From positions 1,984,001 to 2,048,000 of the forward strand of contig JBBELK010000001.1 of the NCBI GenBank assembly GCA_037783545.1: a stretch of 64,000 nt of DNA. The letters run 5' to 3'. Source of the DNA: Henricia sp. BOLD:AAB3569 (Eukaryota > Echinodermata > Asteroidea > Spinulosida > Echinasteridae). The position numbers and the translations under genes were made by a program. Below the pieces are notes generated by a model. The model was not told the DNA's origin. It did not search any database and was given only the letters and a program-made list of their open reading frames with translations. Of the stretch, positions 10,868 to 22,063 are shown in pieces. Within the stretch, counting starts at the first letter, position 1; every line of letters begins with the position of its first letter.

Positions 10868-11575
10868 CACTGTAAAGATTAAGTATTCATTTTGCACCAA
10901 CAATTAGTCAAACTGAAAATAAAAATTAGTCTTTGAACACGTGACTAATTTTGCAATCTAAAAGACTAACTTTACCTTTTTTGACTAATCAATTTTAGGA
11001 AATAACTATATAATCTCAGTCTATGCAAAGACTAATGCAGATTTTTGTAAGACTAATTTGTTTGAAAGACTAATGAGATCCAAATTACTAATCATGTTAG
11101 TCACCCGAGTTCCGGAAGACGAATTAAATTGCAAATGACTAATTCTATGACTAATTAATTCGCGAAATACTAATTCCTTACAAAATTAGTCAGGCTTTGG
11201 AAGCTTCCAAAGTTTGACCTCCCTCCCTCTGAACACTGACGTTAAATATGTCTTTCTTTAAGAAAATGAGCACGGCTCCATTGTCAGCTGGAAACTGTTT
11301 TTGTTGTCGTATTTCAAGCCAAGAACACAAGACGAACATTTGCCCTTTTTGCAGCTGCTTTTGGCAGTTTGTGCACCAAGCGTGAGTCCGCGTCTTATCG
11401 CTGGGTGTATTCCCAGCAAGAAAAATGATGTCGAAATGTCAGACTAATTTTTATTAGTCATTGCACAAATGTAATGACTAATCTTTCGACTGGGTGACTA
11501 AATAAATATTAATCAAATTATACCATGAAATTACTAATTGATTTTGGTCAAATGACTACTTATTTTTTTACAGTG
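10868..11575. mobile_element. hAT-like element with arrayed GACTAAT motif, copy 1
   Basis: Ends CACTGTAAA and TTTACAGTG are inverted repeats of a type common in hAT elements. Both subterminal regions carry about twenty GACTAAT/ATTAGTC words in mixed orientation, likely binding sites for a mobilising protein (inference). A 45-codon cysteine-rich ORF lies inside. An 8-bp target-site duplication was not found. Segment copy 2 has the same element split by the 3.75-kb foldback. Confidence 0.7.
11248..11385 (+). CDS. 45-residue cysteine-rich ORF inside the GACTAAT element
   Basis: ATG at 11,248 opens a short frame with cysteines arranged CFCC and, after about 15 residues, CPFCSC. This resembles a small zinc ribbon or the start of a larger zinc-binding domain. 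GTGAGT follows the stop region at about 11,382 and could be a splice donor, so this might be one exon of an element-encoded protein whose rest is lost. The same ORF is intact at 26,778-26,915, but that copy is a recent duplicate and gives no independent support. Function unknown. Confidence 0.35.
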   Translation: MSFFKKMSTAPLSAGNCFCCRISSQEHKTNICPFCSCFWQFVHQA

Positions 11576-11577
11576 CA

Positions 11578-12068
11578 GGGGCGTTCGAGATGCTTACACC
11601 GGGTAACACCAACTTACACCGGAGCGTTCTTTTAGCCATCACGTGATACACGAGTCTGCCACCACTGCCCGAGCTCGCGGCTGGGTCTCTGGTGTAATGA
11701 CGTCATCTAGTTACCGCGAGTAGTAAAACATGGCGGACAGTTTGGAATCGCGACGTGAGTCGAGTACATAGAAAAACACAGATTTATGACACAAAATAAA
11801 AGGGAATAGGGCTGTAATTAAATACGTTTTCCTTAATCAGTAGATGGCTGCGGGCATTGACAAAGTTTATTGCGGTACTTTAGGGCAACTGTTTTTGCGT
11901 AGCGCCGGCTTTATTTTTCATCGTGAGTCAAACGATAACAGCGTTTATAAAGCTCACCCGGCAACAACCTTTGACATGTGTTCCCAGAAACCCTGTGTCG
12001 TTCGTTTTGCATCTTCTGGAGGCTGAATTCCCCCGGTGTAAACCCCGTGTAAGCATCTCGAACGTCCC
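11578..12068. mobile_element. GGGGCGTTCGAGATGCTTAC element, copy 1
   Basis: Ends GGGGCGTTCGAGATGCTTAC and GTAAGCATCTCGAACGTCCC are inverted repeats with further ACACCGG pairing. The interior has a CRE-type palindrome TGACGTCA at 11,698-11,705, an ATG 25 bp later, GTGAGT at 11,755 and a 60-codon ORF at 11,844-12,026 after a pyrimidine-AG. This looks like the 5' end of a gene caught in an element, but joining at the obvious splice sites gives a frame with an early stop. Coding function is unsupported. Confidence 0.65.
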
Positions 12069-12445
12069 TATTGTGAACGTCAAAAATTAAGCGCGCCTAA
12101 AATACAACGGCAGCGGAACGGCAAAATGCTCGTGTGGACCGTACTATATGAACCCCGCACGTTTTCTTAAAGGCAAGGCTCGTCAGCAATGCGCGCGCGC
12201 CAAATTTGTGCCAAGGGGGATCCTAGCTCTTTAAGTATACGGTCAACACGAGAGCATTTTGCCGTCGCGTTCCGCTGCCGTTAGATTGAGCGCGCGCCCA
12301 ATTTTTGACGTTCAGTGTGGACGTCCACAGAAACGATAACGGTAGCCGTTAACGGCAAACGCCCAAAGTTGAAAAGTTTCAACTTTTAGCGGTACCGCTG
12401 ACGTTGACGTTCCGTCGCAATCCACTGGAGTGGACGCACCCTTAA

Positions 12446-12620
12446 AGGGAACACCGGCTTTGTTGGGCTATTTTGGGCTCGAAATAGTCCTATACATTAT
12501 TCTGAAGCGCTTTCCAGGGTAAATTAGAATTATTCTGAAAAGACGCAGTCAAATTTGGCAGTTAATGAGCATTTTGTTTAAAATTAAAGGTCACGTGACT
12601 TTTCGGAACCAGATTCTGTC
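12446..12620. repeat. Fragment of the AGGGAACACCGGC element
   Basis: Begins after TTAA at 12,442-12,445 with AGGGAACACCGGCTTTGTTG and runs into GGTCACGTGACTTTTCGG, both shared with the element at 9,823 and 24,065. The matching right end is not present. The same fragment is at 31,730-31,905. Confidence 0.6.
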
Positions 12621-12965
12621 TTTCCCAGGACGGTAAAGGCTAATATTTGCATACCTCTCTCTGGTTGGTCAATTTGCTATGGATATTACATGTAGGCTAA
12701 CAGTACATATATGCACCACATACTCAGTGCAGTGTGTGGTACATGTACGTGCCTTCAGTACAATCATTATTTCTTTCTGGTAAGGAATTAGAATTTATAT
12801 AGAAATGGCCAGAGAGAAATGGCCAGAATCCCCCTTGCTCTTCACGAAAGAAAGCTCTGGGATCTTTAGAGTGCGTTAACATGTAATACCTAACACAATG
12901 GACCAACGGCTCATCCCTTCCGAAGGATGGACCAAGTGTGGTTGATAGCCTTGCCCAAGGGCACA

Positions 12966-13051
12966 GGTACCGCAGCCGGATTCGAACCCGCAACCCCAAG
13001 TTTCCACCCATGATTGCGAGTCAATGGCCCTAACCACTCGGCCACGGTACC
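12966..13051 (-). repeat. tRNA-like (Ser/Leu-type) sequence, probably SINE-derived, copy 1
   Basis: On the minus strand an 86-nt unit starts GGTACCGTGGCCGAGTGGTT (A-box-like) and carries GGGTTCGAATCC (B-box-like). The ends GGTACCG and CGGTACC pair as an acceptor stem. The anticodon arm has a bulge and the T-stem one mismatch plus extra bases, so it looks like a decayed tRNA-derived repeat rather than a working tRNA. A second B-box-like GGATTCAAACCC lies at about 13,340. Copy 2 is 32,215-32,300. Confidence 0.55.
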
Positions 13052-13532
13052 CCACAAGAGAGGTATTTGGTACAAACCATAATAATAATAGGTATAGCGC
13101 ATTTCAGAACCGACAGAACGCTCAGTGCGCTTTCTGCATTATTACCCCTGGTCATTGGGCTCAGTAGTACCTAGCTTCTCAACTCCCTGGGGAGTATGCA
13201 GTCCCGTGCAGCTTATAATCGCACAGGGACTAATCAAACACATCAGCTTTCACTACCCTCACAGGTAATTTCCTCCTGGGTGGAGAGAGACAATTCGTGG
13301 CAAGGTGCCTTGCCCAAGGGCACACGAACGAGCCGGGGTGGGATTCAAACCCACGATCTGTAGATTCACCACTAGCGGTACGCAGGAGTTAGGGAGTGCG
13401 TTAAAGGGACACTGTTGCAAGAGGATGGCCTATTGAGGGCGCTAAAGACACCGAAACTAGTCAGCGCTGACCTGAGGGATCATGCAAGGTGTGAGGAGTC
13501 AGGGCCAGGGGAAAACAAGGTATCGAGGTTAA

Positions 13533-14054
13533 AGGCCCAGTGTATCATTTGCAATGACCCCAAAAAGTAATCGACGAGTTTACAGGGGAAAAGTTCTGAA
13601 AGTAAAGATTTAATTAATAGCAACTAACCAATGAAAGGTTTTCGCTCAAAATTATATAATTTTACCAGAAAATAATCCGTAAAGATTCAATTATTTAGAT
13701 CGTTTGCAAACGATTTACCGGTACTTATTTTTGGTTCGCATCTCGCGGTCCAAAATGCATGGGCGCTGTGTACTCCGTGTGCGTGTTCCAACGCGATGCG
13801 TTTTTATAGATCGCGCGCGCACGCAGTATGAGCGCCACAGAGTGCATGACGCAAGCCACATAGTACCCGATCAACTGAGAACGAATATTTGAAACACCGC
13901 GCCAAGACCAGGAAAATGCATATGGTTTTCATTGTTTTTTTAAACGTGGTACATTTGACAAAGCTGAAATTTCTTCGGATGAGTTTGTTGATGTCTTTCT
14001 TTTGATTTATAATGGTTTTATTCGCAGAATCACTCAAAAACAGATCATCAGCCT
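13533..14054. mobile_element. TTAA-flanked element, family T1, copy 1
   Basis: 522 bp, flanked by TTAA at 13,529-13,532 and 14,055-14,058. Ends AGGCCCAGTGTATCATTTG and, inverted, AGGCTGATGATCTG. A third copy in the other orientation is at 21,521-22,059. Small ORFs inside have no recognisable domain. Confidence 0.82.
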
Positions 14055-14410
14055 TTAAACACGTGTCGACCCATATCGAACGCCACCTTTACTTACAAAC
14101 ACATAAAGCGTATAGCCCAAAATTTGTCTTTTTTGTTAATTTTAAACATCTCTAGTTAATTACGTGACATTTTGATTTTTTTAGTGGATATAAGCTTGTG
14201 CCGGTATTTAAATTTATGACCGCGGTATATCGTCTGAGAAATATCGCGGTATGCGATATTGTTATATAAAATGAAACTTTTGTGGATACCGTGCATTTCT
14301 GATACTACTGTGCAGCACAGAGCCACGCACGCTGGGCGCACACAAGCACACGCGTACGGGCGCGTCGTGCATTGAGTGCGCGTGTGTTCTACGCGCGCAA
14401 GAGTACAGTA

Positions 14411-14714
14411 AGGCGCGTTCACACTATCGCAGAAATATCACACTTTTGCGCTGCGCTTACCGCATTGCATAAGCTCCCAATGACCGATTATTCCAAAATA
14501 GAAAATTCCACTCTGGTAGCTTGGGGCTTCTCTGATACCTCATTGGCTGCGCGTTGGAAAGGTCAGCGCACCGCGGTCAAAGTTCAACAGATTTGAACTT
14601 TGACCCAGCTCAAAACGTTTTGCGCGTCGCGATAGGCCGCGCACAAGCGGCAAACCAGTTTGTGTACAAACCAATGGCACAGTGTGATTTTTCCGCGATA
14701 GTGTGAACGCCCCT
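14411..14714. mobile_element. TA-flanked MITE with AGGCGCGTTCACACTATCGC ends, copy 1
   Basis: Inverted ends AGGCGCGTTCACACTATCGC and GCGATAGTGTGAACGCCCCT, flanked by TA on both sides. No ORF with a known domain. Copy 2 is 33,664-33,968. Confidence 0.78.
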
Positions 14715-14885
14715 TAACAAACAATTGTACATTAACAAAAGCATATGCAGTTGTAAACTGAAGTTTTCAACACCAAACAGACAAAGATCTCGCGGAAATC
14801 TTTCAAAACAAAGCTTCATGTTATATAACAATAATAATAATATTGGATGTCTTTTCAGGTGATATACATGGGTCTTTCTATAAAT

Positions 14886-16296
14886 TAGGGGTCCAATTTT
14901 GGTGTCCCCCGTTACATTTTACATCTTGTTTTTGTAAATTCAGGACACATTCTTTAAATACTTTCCATCTCAAAGAGTGAGTACATAAAGTACAATTCAT
15001 ACAAAATGTCTGCATTTAAACTCAACCATTTGTAGATAAAAATGGATTTCGTTTCAACTTAAAGAGGAAGAATCCCCCTTGACGAAAATTCAGCATTTAG
15101 GCCTTTTTCGATAGTCCAAACATCCCTAGCCTCTTACCGACGTGGATTTTTATTATTTTTTTAATTGTCGGTTTTAAGTGGATAAATTGCAAGCAAAAGT
15201 GCGCTTTTCGCGATTTCTGAAACGCTTATAAGGCATTCATGATATGCGCGTGACCCCGTGACGCAATCCTGAGAAAGCGAAGTCAACACGATTGTTAGCT
15301 TCATACGTTTACACGCAAAAAACTTGGAAAACCGTCTGTTAGATGGTGTTTTTTTTAAGAATTTTGTTGGTCCAAAAAGCCAGAGATATGCCCAGTAGCT
15401 GCGTGGTTGTATGTTTTACCAGACACTATGAAAAAAAAAGAGCAGAAAGATTTGTTTCTATTACCAAGAGAGAGAAAAATGAGTCGCTCATTCTAACTTG
15501 TACCGGCCGATGTTCAAACACGTGGGGCTACGGCCCGCAGGGAACCGTTCCAAGCTGTACACAGACCGCTGTGAATGTAGCCTTTAGTCAAGGCGTCCGT
15601 GGCGAGGTTTGTTTTGTGCACTGTTTTGCTAGCGCTTGATTAAAGACCAACATTCATACTGCAGACTGTTCGGACAGTCCGTGCGTGCTAGTCTTTCCTC
15701 AAGCGTTGGGAAAACTGACTGCGCGCGAATATATAACTCGCCAAGGCAGCCTTGACTAAAGGCTACTGTGAATGCCGTTCGTTCCGTGACAAAACCACCC
15801 GTCGCATGCGCAATGCACCAGTATTTACTTCAAAAGAGCTTCATTGTGAACCACAATTTCACCGTTTTTTTTCACAAAACAGGTAATAGTAGATTGTTGT
15901 CATATTACATGGAGTGTTTTTCACGTTTGTATTTTGAATTACAAGGACAAAACAGGCATGATAAACATTCACTTCGTGTATTTTCCATTCAATACTGCAC
16001 AGGCCGTTTTGTATGTTTCTCAGGATGACGTCAAAACCCTGTTGATAAACAAACTAGGTGACCTCGAGCGTTTCAGAATTTCGGGTAAAGAGGGTCGGAA
16101 CCGCTTTACGTTTTAAGCAAAAGCCTGTCGATTTTTTTGTGAAAAACAAGTTGTGATGGACACATACACCTCCATGATAAACAGAAAAACTTTTTAAAAA
16201 ATGCGGACGGGGGATTCTAGCTGTTTAATGATTTTTGTACAAAAAATAACATCGGGTGTAACGGGGGACACTAAATGTCACACGTTTAGACCCCTA
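14886..16296. mobile_element. Inverted-repeat element carrying a THAP-like remnant, copy 1
   Basis: Ends TAGGGGTC and GACCCCTA, with subterminal GGTGTCCCCCGTTACA pairing with TGTAACGGGGGACA. The interior contains a THAP-like start (15,388) and a nested inverted repeat (GTAGCCTTTAGTCAAGGC with complement, 15,574-15,775). Segment copy 2 lacks about 540 bp (15,190-15,728) including the THAP remnant. THAP domains occur in P-element and Kolobok transposases, so this may be a degenerate autonomous element. Confidence 0.65.
15343..15639 (+). pseudogene. THAP-domain-like ORF fragment
   Basis: Within a 98-codon ORF, the internal Met at 15,388 begins MPSSCVVVCFTRHYEKKRAE, then RFVSITKREKNE. This resembles the THAP start (MPxxC, second Cys a few residues later, basic stretch, FxxIPK-like). 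The later conserved W and the C/H pair are not found; the frame passes into an unrelated nested repeat. THAP domains bind DNA and form the N-terminus of P-element/Kolobok-type transposases. Called as a fragment; the resemblance is by eye. Confidence 0.45.
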
Positions 16297-17599
16297 ATTC
16301 ACTCGTCATGAAAATACCGAGCTCGCCTTCGGTTTGTTCCGTATTTTCATGACTCGTGCGGTATTCTCATATCACCCTCAAAGCCATCCAATATTATATA
16401 AATATCACGGTATTAAATTTCAGCCGGTATAAATATCGTCTGGTATTTGGAATACCGAGATTATCGTGAATAAACGGTACCGAAATATTCACCGCGATAT
16501 TTGCAGGCACAATTAACATGACTATCATATTTCATCGCCTGCATTAACTTGTAAATTGGTCCTGTGCCTGAAAAGGTCACGGCATAGCTTTATGTTTTGT
16601 GAAAAACTAATGCCAAACTCATGGACGCACGGCCCCTTTGTTTGACTTTATTGTTCTGCATTGTCTTTATACACCATATAATGTCCAATTGTCTAGTACT
16701 ACAAGGGATTAGGAAATGTCCGCGGCCCGGTGATGCTTTTTCGGCAGCGATGTGCCTTCTCACCGGGCGGCTTATATTATGGAGTTTTGTTCAAATAATG
16801 ACGATATTATCGAATATCGCGATATTTATCAGACGATATACCGCGGTGATAAATTTCAATAAAGGCACAAGCTTATTCAGTGCCTTTAAAAGGTACTAGT
16901 AGTATACATGATTGGTAAACTGTTAAAAACGGCGTGATTTCCACAGGTTATTGAAAGCCTACATCATACATGTATGTCGAGAAAACTACCTTTAATAGAC
17001 ATTTCAGCCACACAGATACAGTAATACTTCAGAAAACCTACAAAATCCAAGCACGGTTTTTGTGCATAAATGAATGGCTTGTCAAAATTAAAAATCGCCT
17101 ACAGGTGATCTTTGGAGATTTAAACACACGAGTTATTTTTCTCATGAATGGGTGAACTTCAGACGAAATAATTTCACAGGATGATTTCATTACCATTTTG
17201 ATAACAAGTAAATAAGCTTTTAGATAATAATTCAGACACTTTTTTTGGAGGGTAATTACCAAACAAGCAGACCACCTTCGAAGGTGCATGAAATATACGT
17301 ACATGTAATCTAGACTAGAGGTTCGTCCCTACACTCCCTCTTTAATAGATGCACAAAATTACAGCCACCTTAACAATTATAAAATACAAATTACATGTAT
17401 AATTAAAGCACTGTAAAAATAGTTTATTTCATATGTAAAATTCAATAAAAACACAAATTTAATTAGCAAACGCAAGTCTAACAAATAAGTCTAGGATCAA
17501 TTGACTTTTTAGTAATTCCTTTTTCAGGGACTTTAGGCACAACTTTGTCTCCACACCAAAATTTGGGTTGACTTGTTTTGGATCTGACCCTATCCTCAA

Positions 17600-17905
<306 letters not shown>

Positions 17906-19264
17906 TCACAGTGGCTGCATGGGTACATACGGGCGCTCACCAGTATGGGTTCTCATGTGTACATTCAAGTTACCACTCTGTATAAATGTCTTATCACAGT
18001 GGCTGCATTCATACGGCCGCTCACCAGTGTGGGTTTTTATGTGTCTATTCAATGCACTATTCTGAGTAAATGTCTCACCACAGTGGTAGCATACATGCGG
18101 CCGCTCACCAGTATGGGTTCTCATGTGTCTCTTCAATGTACTTCTCCATGCAAATGTCTCATCACAGTGGCTGCACACATATGGCCGCTCTCCAGTATGG
18201 GTTCTCAAGTGTGCATTCAAATTACCATTCTGTATAAATGTCTTATCACAGTGGGTGCAAACATATGGCCGTTCACCAGTATGGGTTCTCATGTGTCTCT
18301 TCAATGCACTATTCTGAGTAAATGTCTCACCACAGTGGCTGCATACATGCGGCCGCTCACCAGTATGGGTTCTCATGTGTCTCTTCAATGCACTATTCTG
18401 AGTAAATGTCTCACCACAGTGGCTGCATACATGCGGCCGCTCACCAGTATGGGTTCTCATGTGTCTCGTCATTGCACTTCTCCATGCAAATGTCTCATCA
18501 CAGTGGCTGCATACATATGGCCGCTCTCCAGTATGGGTTCTTATGTGTGTCCTCAAGTGAACACTCTGTTTGAATGTCCTATCACAGTGGCTGCATACAT
18601 ACGGGCGCTCACCAGTATGGGTTCTGATGTGTGCATTCAAGTTACCACTCTGTATAAATGTCTTATCACAGTGGCTGCATTCATATAGCCGCTCACCAGT
18701 GTGGGTTCTCATGTGTCTCTTTAATGCACCATTTTGAGTAAATGTCTCACCACAGTGGCTGCATACATGCGGCCGCTCACCAGTATGGGTTCTCACGTGT
18801 CTCTTTAATGCACTATTCTGAGTAAATGTCTCACCACAGTGGCTGCATACATACGGCCGCTCACCAGTATGGGTTCTCATATGAGTCTTCAAAGCACTAT
18901 TCTGAGTAAATGTCCCACCACAGTGGTTGCATACATATGGCCGCTCACCAGTATGGATTCTCATGTGCATCTTCATGGCACTTTTCCATGCAAATGTCAC
19001 ACCACAGTGGCTGCATACATATGGCCGCTCACCAGTATGGGTTCTCATGTGACTTCTCAAATTACTACTTTCTGTGAATGTCCTATCACAGTGGTTGCAT
19101 GCGTACGGCCGCTCATGGATTATCATGTGTCTCTTCAAGTGACCACTCCGTGTAAATGTCTTATCACAGAGGCTGCATGCATATGGCCGCTCACCAGTAT
19201 GGGTTCTCACGTATGTCTTCAAGTTACTTTTCCATGCATAAGGTTGCTCATCAGTGGTTTCCAT
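17906..19264 (-). CDS. C2H2 zinc-finger array B1
   Basis: A 452-codon ORF with 15 near-perfect C2H2 fingers after a decayed N-terminal unit ([16 protein letters not shown], no CxxC). Linkers are TGERP throughout except a shortened one after finger 1 (IIHERP). Helix types repeat ([36 protein letters not shown]), showing internal duplication. Expected role: nuclear DNA binding; target unknown. The C-terminus is abnormal: a 4-bp insertion at 17,921-17,924 changes the frame within a CxxC, giving the tail YVPMQPL and stop. The start shares the MxTTD signature of arrays B2, C and E, but it lies at a frame change in an older finger, so the true first exon may be elsewhere. Confidence 0.82.
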   Translation of the reverse strand: METTDEQPYAWKSNLKTYVRTHTGERPYACSLCDKTFTRSGHLKRHMIIHERPYACNHCDRTFTESSNLRSHMRTHTGERPYVCSHCGVTFAWKSAMKMHMRIHTGERPYVCNHCGGTFTQNSALKTHMRTHTGERPYVCSHCGETFTQNSALKRHVRTHTGERPHVCSHCGETFTQNGALKRHMRTHTGERLYECSHCDKTFIQSGNLNAHIRTHTGERPYVCSHCDRTFKQSVHLRTHIRTHTGERPYVCSHCDETFAWRSAMTRHMRTHTGERPHVCSHCGETFTQNSALKRHMRTHTGERPHVCSHCGETFTQNSALKRHMRTHTGERPYVCTHCDKTFIQNGNLNAHLRTHTGERPYVCSHCDETFAWRSTLKRHMRTHTGERPHVCYHCGETFTQNSALNRHIKTHTGERPYECSHCDKTFIQSGNLNVHMRTHTGERPYVPMQPL

Positions 19265-19680
19265 CTTTCTTCAAGACGTTATGATTTGTAAATGTCTTAC
19301 TGCAGTGGTTGCATGTATACAGATGCTCGCCAGTTTTTGGGTCAAGTAAACATCCTGCTCTTATAAATGTCCCATCACATTGGCTACATGCATACATGTA
19401 TATAGGGCCACTCACAAGTACGGGTCTTTTCAAGTGACAGTAGCTGTATATGACAACTCAGTTGTTTTAGCAAATCATGTTGTTCTGTGGACTCTTCAGT
19501 AGTTACATCACTTTAAACGGAGGGATTGTCAAAGAAGTCCATCGGGCAGAAACTTGTAGTCTGTGAAGACTTTACTGCATTTTGGAGTATGGACGGAGGT
19601 AAACATCTGTGCATTTTGTATGGACGGTGTTAAGCATCTGTACAAAATTTTTAGAAGATAATAAAACAAAATCAAAGTCT
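19251..19680 (-). pseudogene. 5' module of array B1 with a 60-codon two-finger ORF
   Basis: The ORF at 19,251-19,433 (minus) has two degenerate fingers ([24 protein letters not shown]) and overlaps the array B1 ATG by 14 nt in another frame. Beyond it lie the conserved words GTGGACTCTTCAGTAGTTAC, AAACGGAGGGATTGTC and CAGAAACTTGTAGTC, present 5' of the other arrays. On the minus strand they give a start-like MDFFDNPSV followed by TAA. It may be an untranslated leader, a lost first exon, or decay. Confidence 0.55.
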
Positions 19681-19974
19681 ATTGACTAAATTAAGATTCA
19701 TCATTCATGTACTACAATAAAGTTCGAACAAATTGAACATGTCAGTTGTAAATAGAATTTACCGGTAGTGGGTTCGTATTGTATCAATAGGGAACATTTA
19801 AAATGGTGTGTGTACGAACAAAATATGCAGCTCAGGAAAAACTGCGAGGTTATACCGGGACACCAGGTACATGTACATTGTGTATTTTTCGAGGTTATTT
19901 TATTTGACATAATACACATGTACCGACACAAGTCACAGTAAGATACGGAAAGTGAATACGTCATATTCTGTTAG

Positions 19975-20083
19975 TTGCCTAGGCAATTGGCTCTACACTA
20001 AAAATCACTGAACTGTGTGCCTGTGCTTTTGCAATGGTACTTTTGCCGACGGCCATGATGTTTAGAGCCAATTACCATGGCAA
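19975..20083. mobile_element. Small MITE, TTGGCTCTA / TAGAGCCAA type, copy 1
   Basis: TTGCCTAGGCAATTGGCTC on the left pairs with GAGCCAATTACCATGGCAA on the right across about 60 bp. Copy 2 is 38,892-39,000 and a larger relative is at 60,973-61,399. No coding potential. Confidence 0.68.
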
Positions 20084-20350
20084 ATAATGCACATCACACT
20101 TCGGTTGTCTATTAATTCTTCCAGTGTTCTATTGGTGCGGTTCAATTTCCGAACTTTTTTATTTTATTTTTCAAATAAAAGTGTTCAAAAACCTAATCCT
20201 CTTACTGACGAGCCAGCCCCCTATTAATACCACATGAACTATTGTCCACTTTGGGTTCTTATGCGCCTAGGCATCACACTTTGCTGTGTATACATGTACA
20301 TGTACATGTATGTCTCACTATAGTGACTGCATGCATATGGCGGCTCACTC

Positions 20351-20681
20351 GTGTATGGAACTCTTATACCATAACCCTTACTGCTGTGCTCAGAGTATGA
20401 CACATGTATATAAGATGATTTTGTTTACAGTTTTCTTGCTGTAAAGTTCTGCAGGAGTGGTGTCCAATTTACATGTTCATCTCTGAATGTATTGGGTCCA
20501 CATGACTCTCAAAATATAAAATATAAAATGGCCTAGTCATCGGAATTGATCGGATTGTGCTGCGAGAATCCGCTTTAATACCCAAAAAATATATATAAAT
20601 TATAAAATATAAATTGCCCTGGTCGTACAAATTTTTACCCATGTTCTGATGAGAATCAAGCAATATTTTTTATGGAGCCTT
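20351..20681. other. Junction interval between the two segmental copies
   Basis: Unique AT-rich sequence with no convincing ORF. Homology to copy 2 ends at about 20,350 and homology to the start of copy 1 resumes at about 20,682. It is not found at the outer edges of either copy. Confidence 0.6.
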
Positions 20682-21520
20682 ACGGTAACCGTAGCTAGGA
20701 GCTCAAGGTTTGAATTTTCTTTTTGATGCTATAGCCTACATGTATTCAAATAGGCATATTTAATATTTTAAGGTTAATATATTAAATTTGTATTGGTCAA
20801 ATAAGGAATTTAAAACCCCTTTCAAATTGTTGTACACCCATGTCATAGCGCGCAGCGCGCTTTGAAAATTAACGGTTATGTGCTCCTAAAAATAAATGCA
20901 TGACGTAATGCTTAAAGTGCTATTTTAAACACGACAGTAGCCGGTCCTTGTATGTGGAATACAAGTTGTATGTGGAATATGTGGAGCGGGAACCAGTCTA
21001 CTTATGAGGTGGATGAGGTAAAAAAATGTGATTTTTTTTAATCTACCAAAAAAACAGGAAATGGTACGTTTTTTAAGGATGTTTTTACACGGTGACAGAT
21101 AGAAATTCAGAAATCGGCGAATCGGCGGCCTCGCTCAGACATATGTCAGAACAGGTTGAAACTTGATGGAACTAAGGACCATCATGACCATGGCATAGCA
21201 AACGTGCAATTTATTTCGCTTTTTAGAAACCTCAGTCCAGTCAATTTACCACCAGTGTGTTCTTGAATTTACTAGAAACATTGATTTTGCTCACTTATAT
21301 TCGTATGGACGATTTCAACGTTGATGTTAGTGGATTTTCGTGCAATGTTCACCGCTCCTTTTCACGTTTTATTGCTCCGTACAACACATGTGGTCCGCGT
21401 GCAAAGCGCCCTCTCTTGCACGTACGTACGGCTCGAAGAGATAACTAGACTGATTCCCGCTCCACATATTCCACATACAACGACTGAATATGATGAGGAC
21501 CAGCTACTGTGGTGTTTTAA

Positions 21521-22059
21521 AGGCCTGTAGATGATCTGTTTTTGAGCGATTCTGCGAATAAAACCATTATAAATCAAAAGAAAGACATCAATAAACTCAT
21601 CCGAAGAAATTTTAGCTTTGTCAAATGTACCACGTTTAAGAAAACCATGAAAACCCCTGTGCATTTTCCTGGTCTTGGCATAAGGTCTTGGCGGGGTGTT
21701 TCAAATATTCGTTCCCAGAGAATCGGGTACTATGTGGCTTGCGTCATGCACTCTGTGGCGCACATCATATACTGCGTGTGCGCGCGATCCATAAAAATGC
21801 ATCGCGTTGGAACACGCACACGCAGTACACAGCGCCCATGCATTTTGGACCGCGTAGATGCGAACCAAAAATAAGTAAATCGTTTGCAAACGATCTAAAT
21901 AATTTCATCTTTACGTATTATTTTCTGGTAAAATTATATCATTTTGAGCGGAAACCTTTCATTGGGTAGTTGCTATTAATTCAATCTTTACTTTCAGAAC
22001 TTTTCCCATCTAAACTCGTCGATTACTTTTTGGGGTCATTGCAAATGATCCACTGGCCT
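21521..22059. mobile_element. TTAA element, family T1, third copy (inverted)
   Basis: 539 bp between TTAA (21,517-21,520) and TTAA (22,060-22,063). It is the reverse complement of 13,533-14,054. Segment copy 1 has a single TTAA at this place (7,301-7,304), so it inserted after, or was lost from one copy since, the duplication. Confidence 0.87.
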
Positions 22060-22063
22060 TTAA

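Larger units (their letters stand above)
10795..12442. mobile_element. Left-truncated composite element with GACGGAACGTCAACGTCAGC ends, copy 1
   Basis: The right end (CCGCTGACGTTGACGTTCC to GGACGCACCCT) and its inverted left counterpart enclose two nested elements (10,868-11,575 and 11,578-12,068). The left outer end is missing here because the LINE junction cuts it. The complete form is 26,304-31,726. Confidence 0.7.
14191..16875. mobile_element. Foldback element with TAAGCTTGTGCC ends, copy 1
   Basis: The left arm (TAAGCTTGTGCC, GACCGCGGTATATCGTCTGA, AATATCGCGGTATGCGATAT) returns in reverse complement at 16,800-16,875, with a second inner pair near 16,390-16,510. It encloses a TA-flanked MITE (14,411-14,714) and a THAP-containing element (14,886-16,296). 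Copy 2 is 33,444-35,650. Confidence 0.75.

Noticed and set aside
12966-13051. Functional tRNA-Ser/Leu gene
   Set aside because: A and B boxes and the acceptor stem are visible, but the anticodon arm has a bulge and the T-arm extra bases, and the unit lies in a repeat with another tRNA-like block. Kept as a tRNA-derived repeat.
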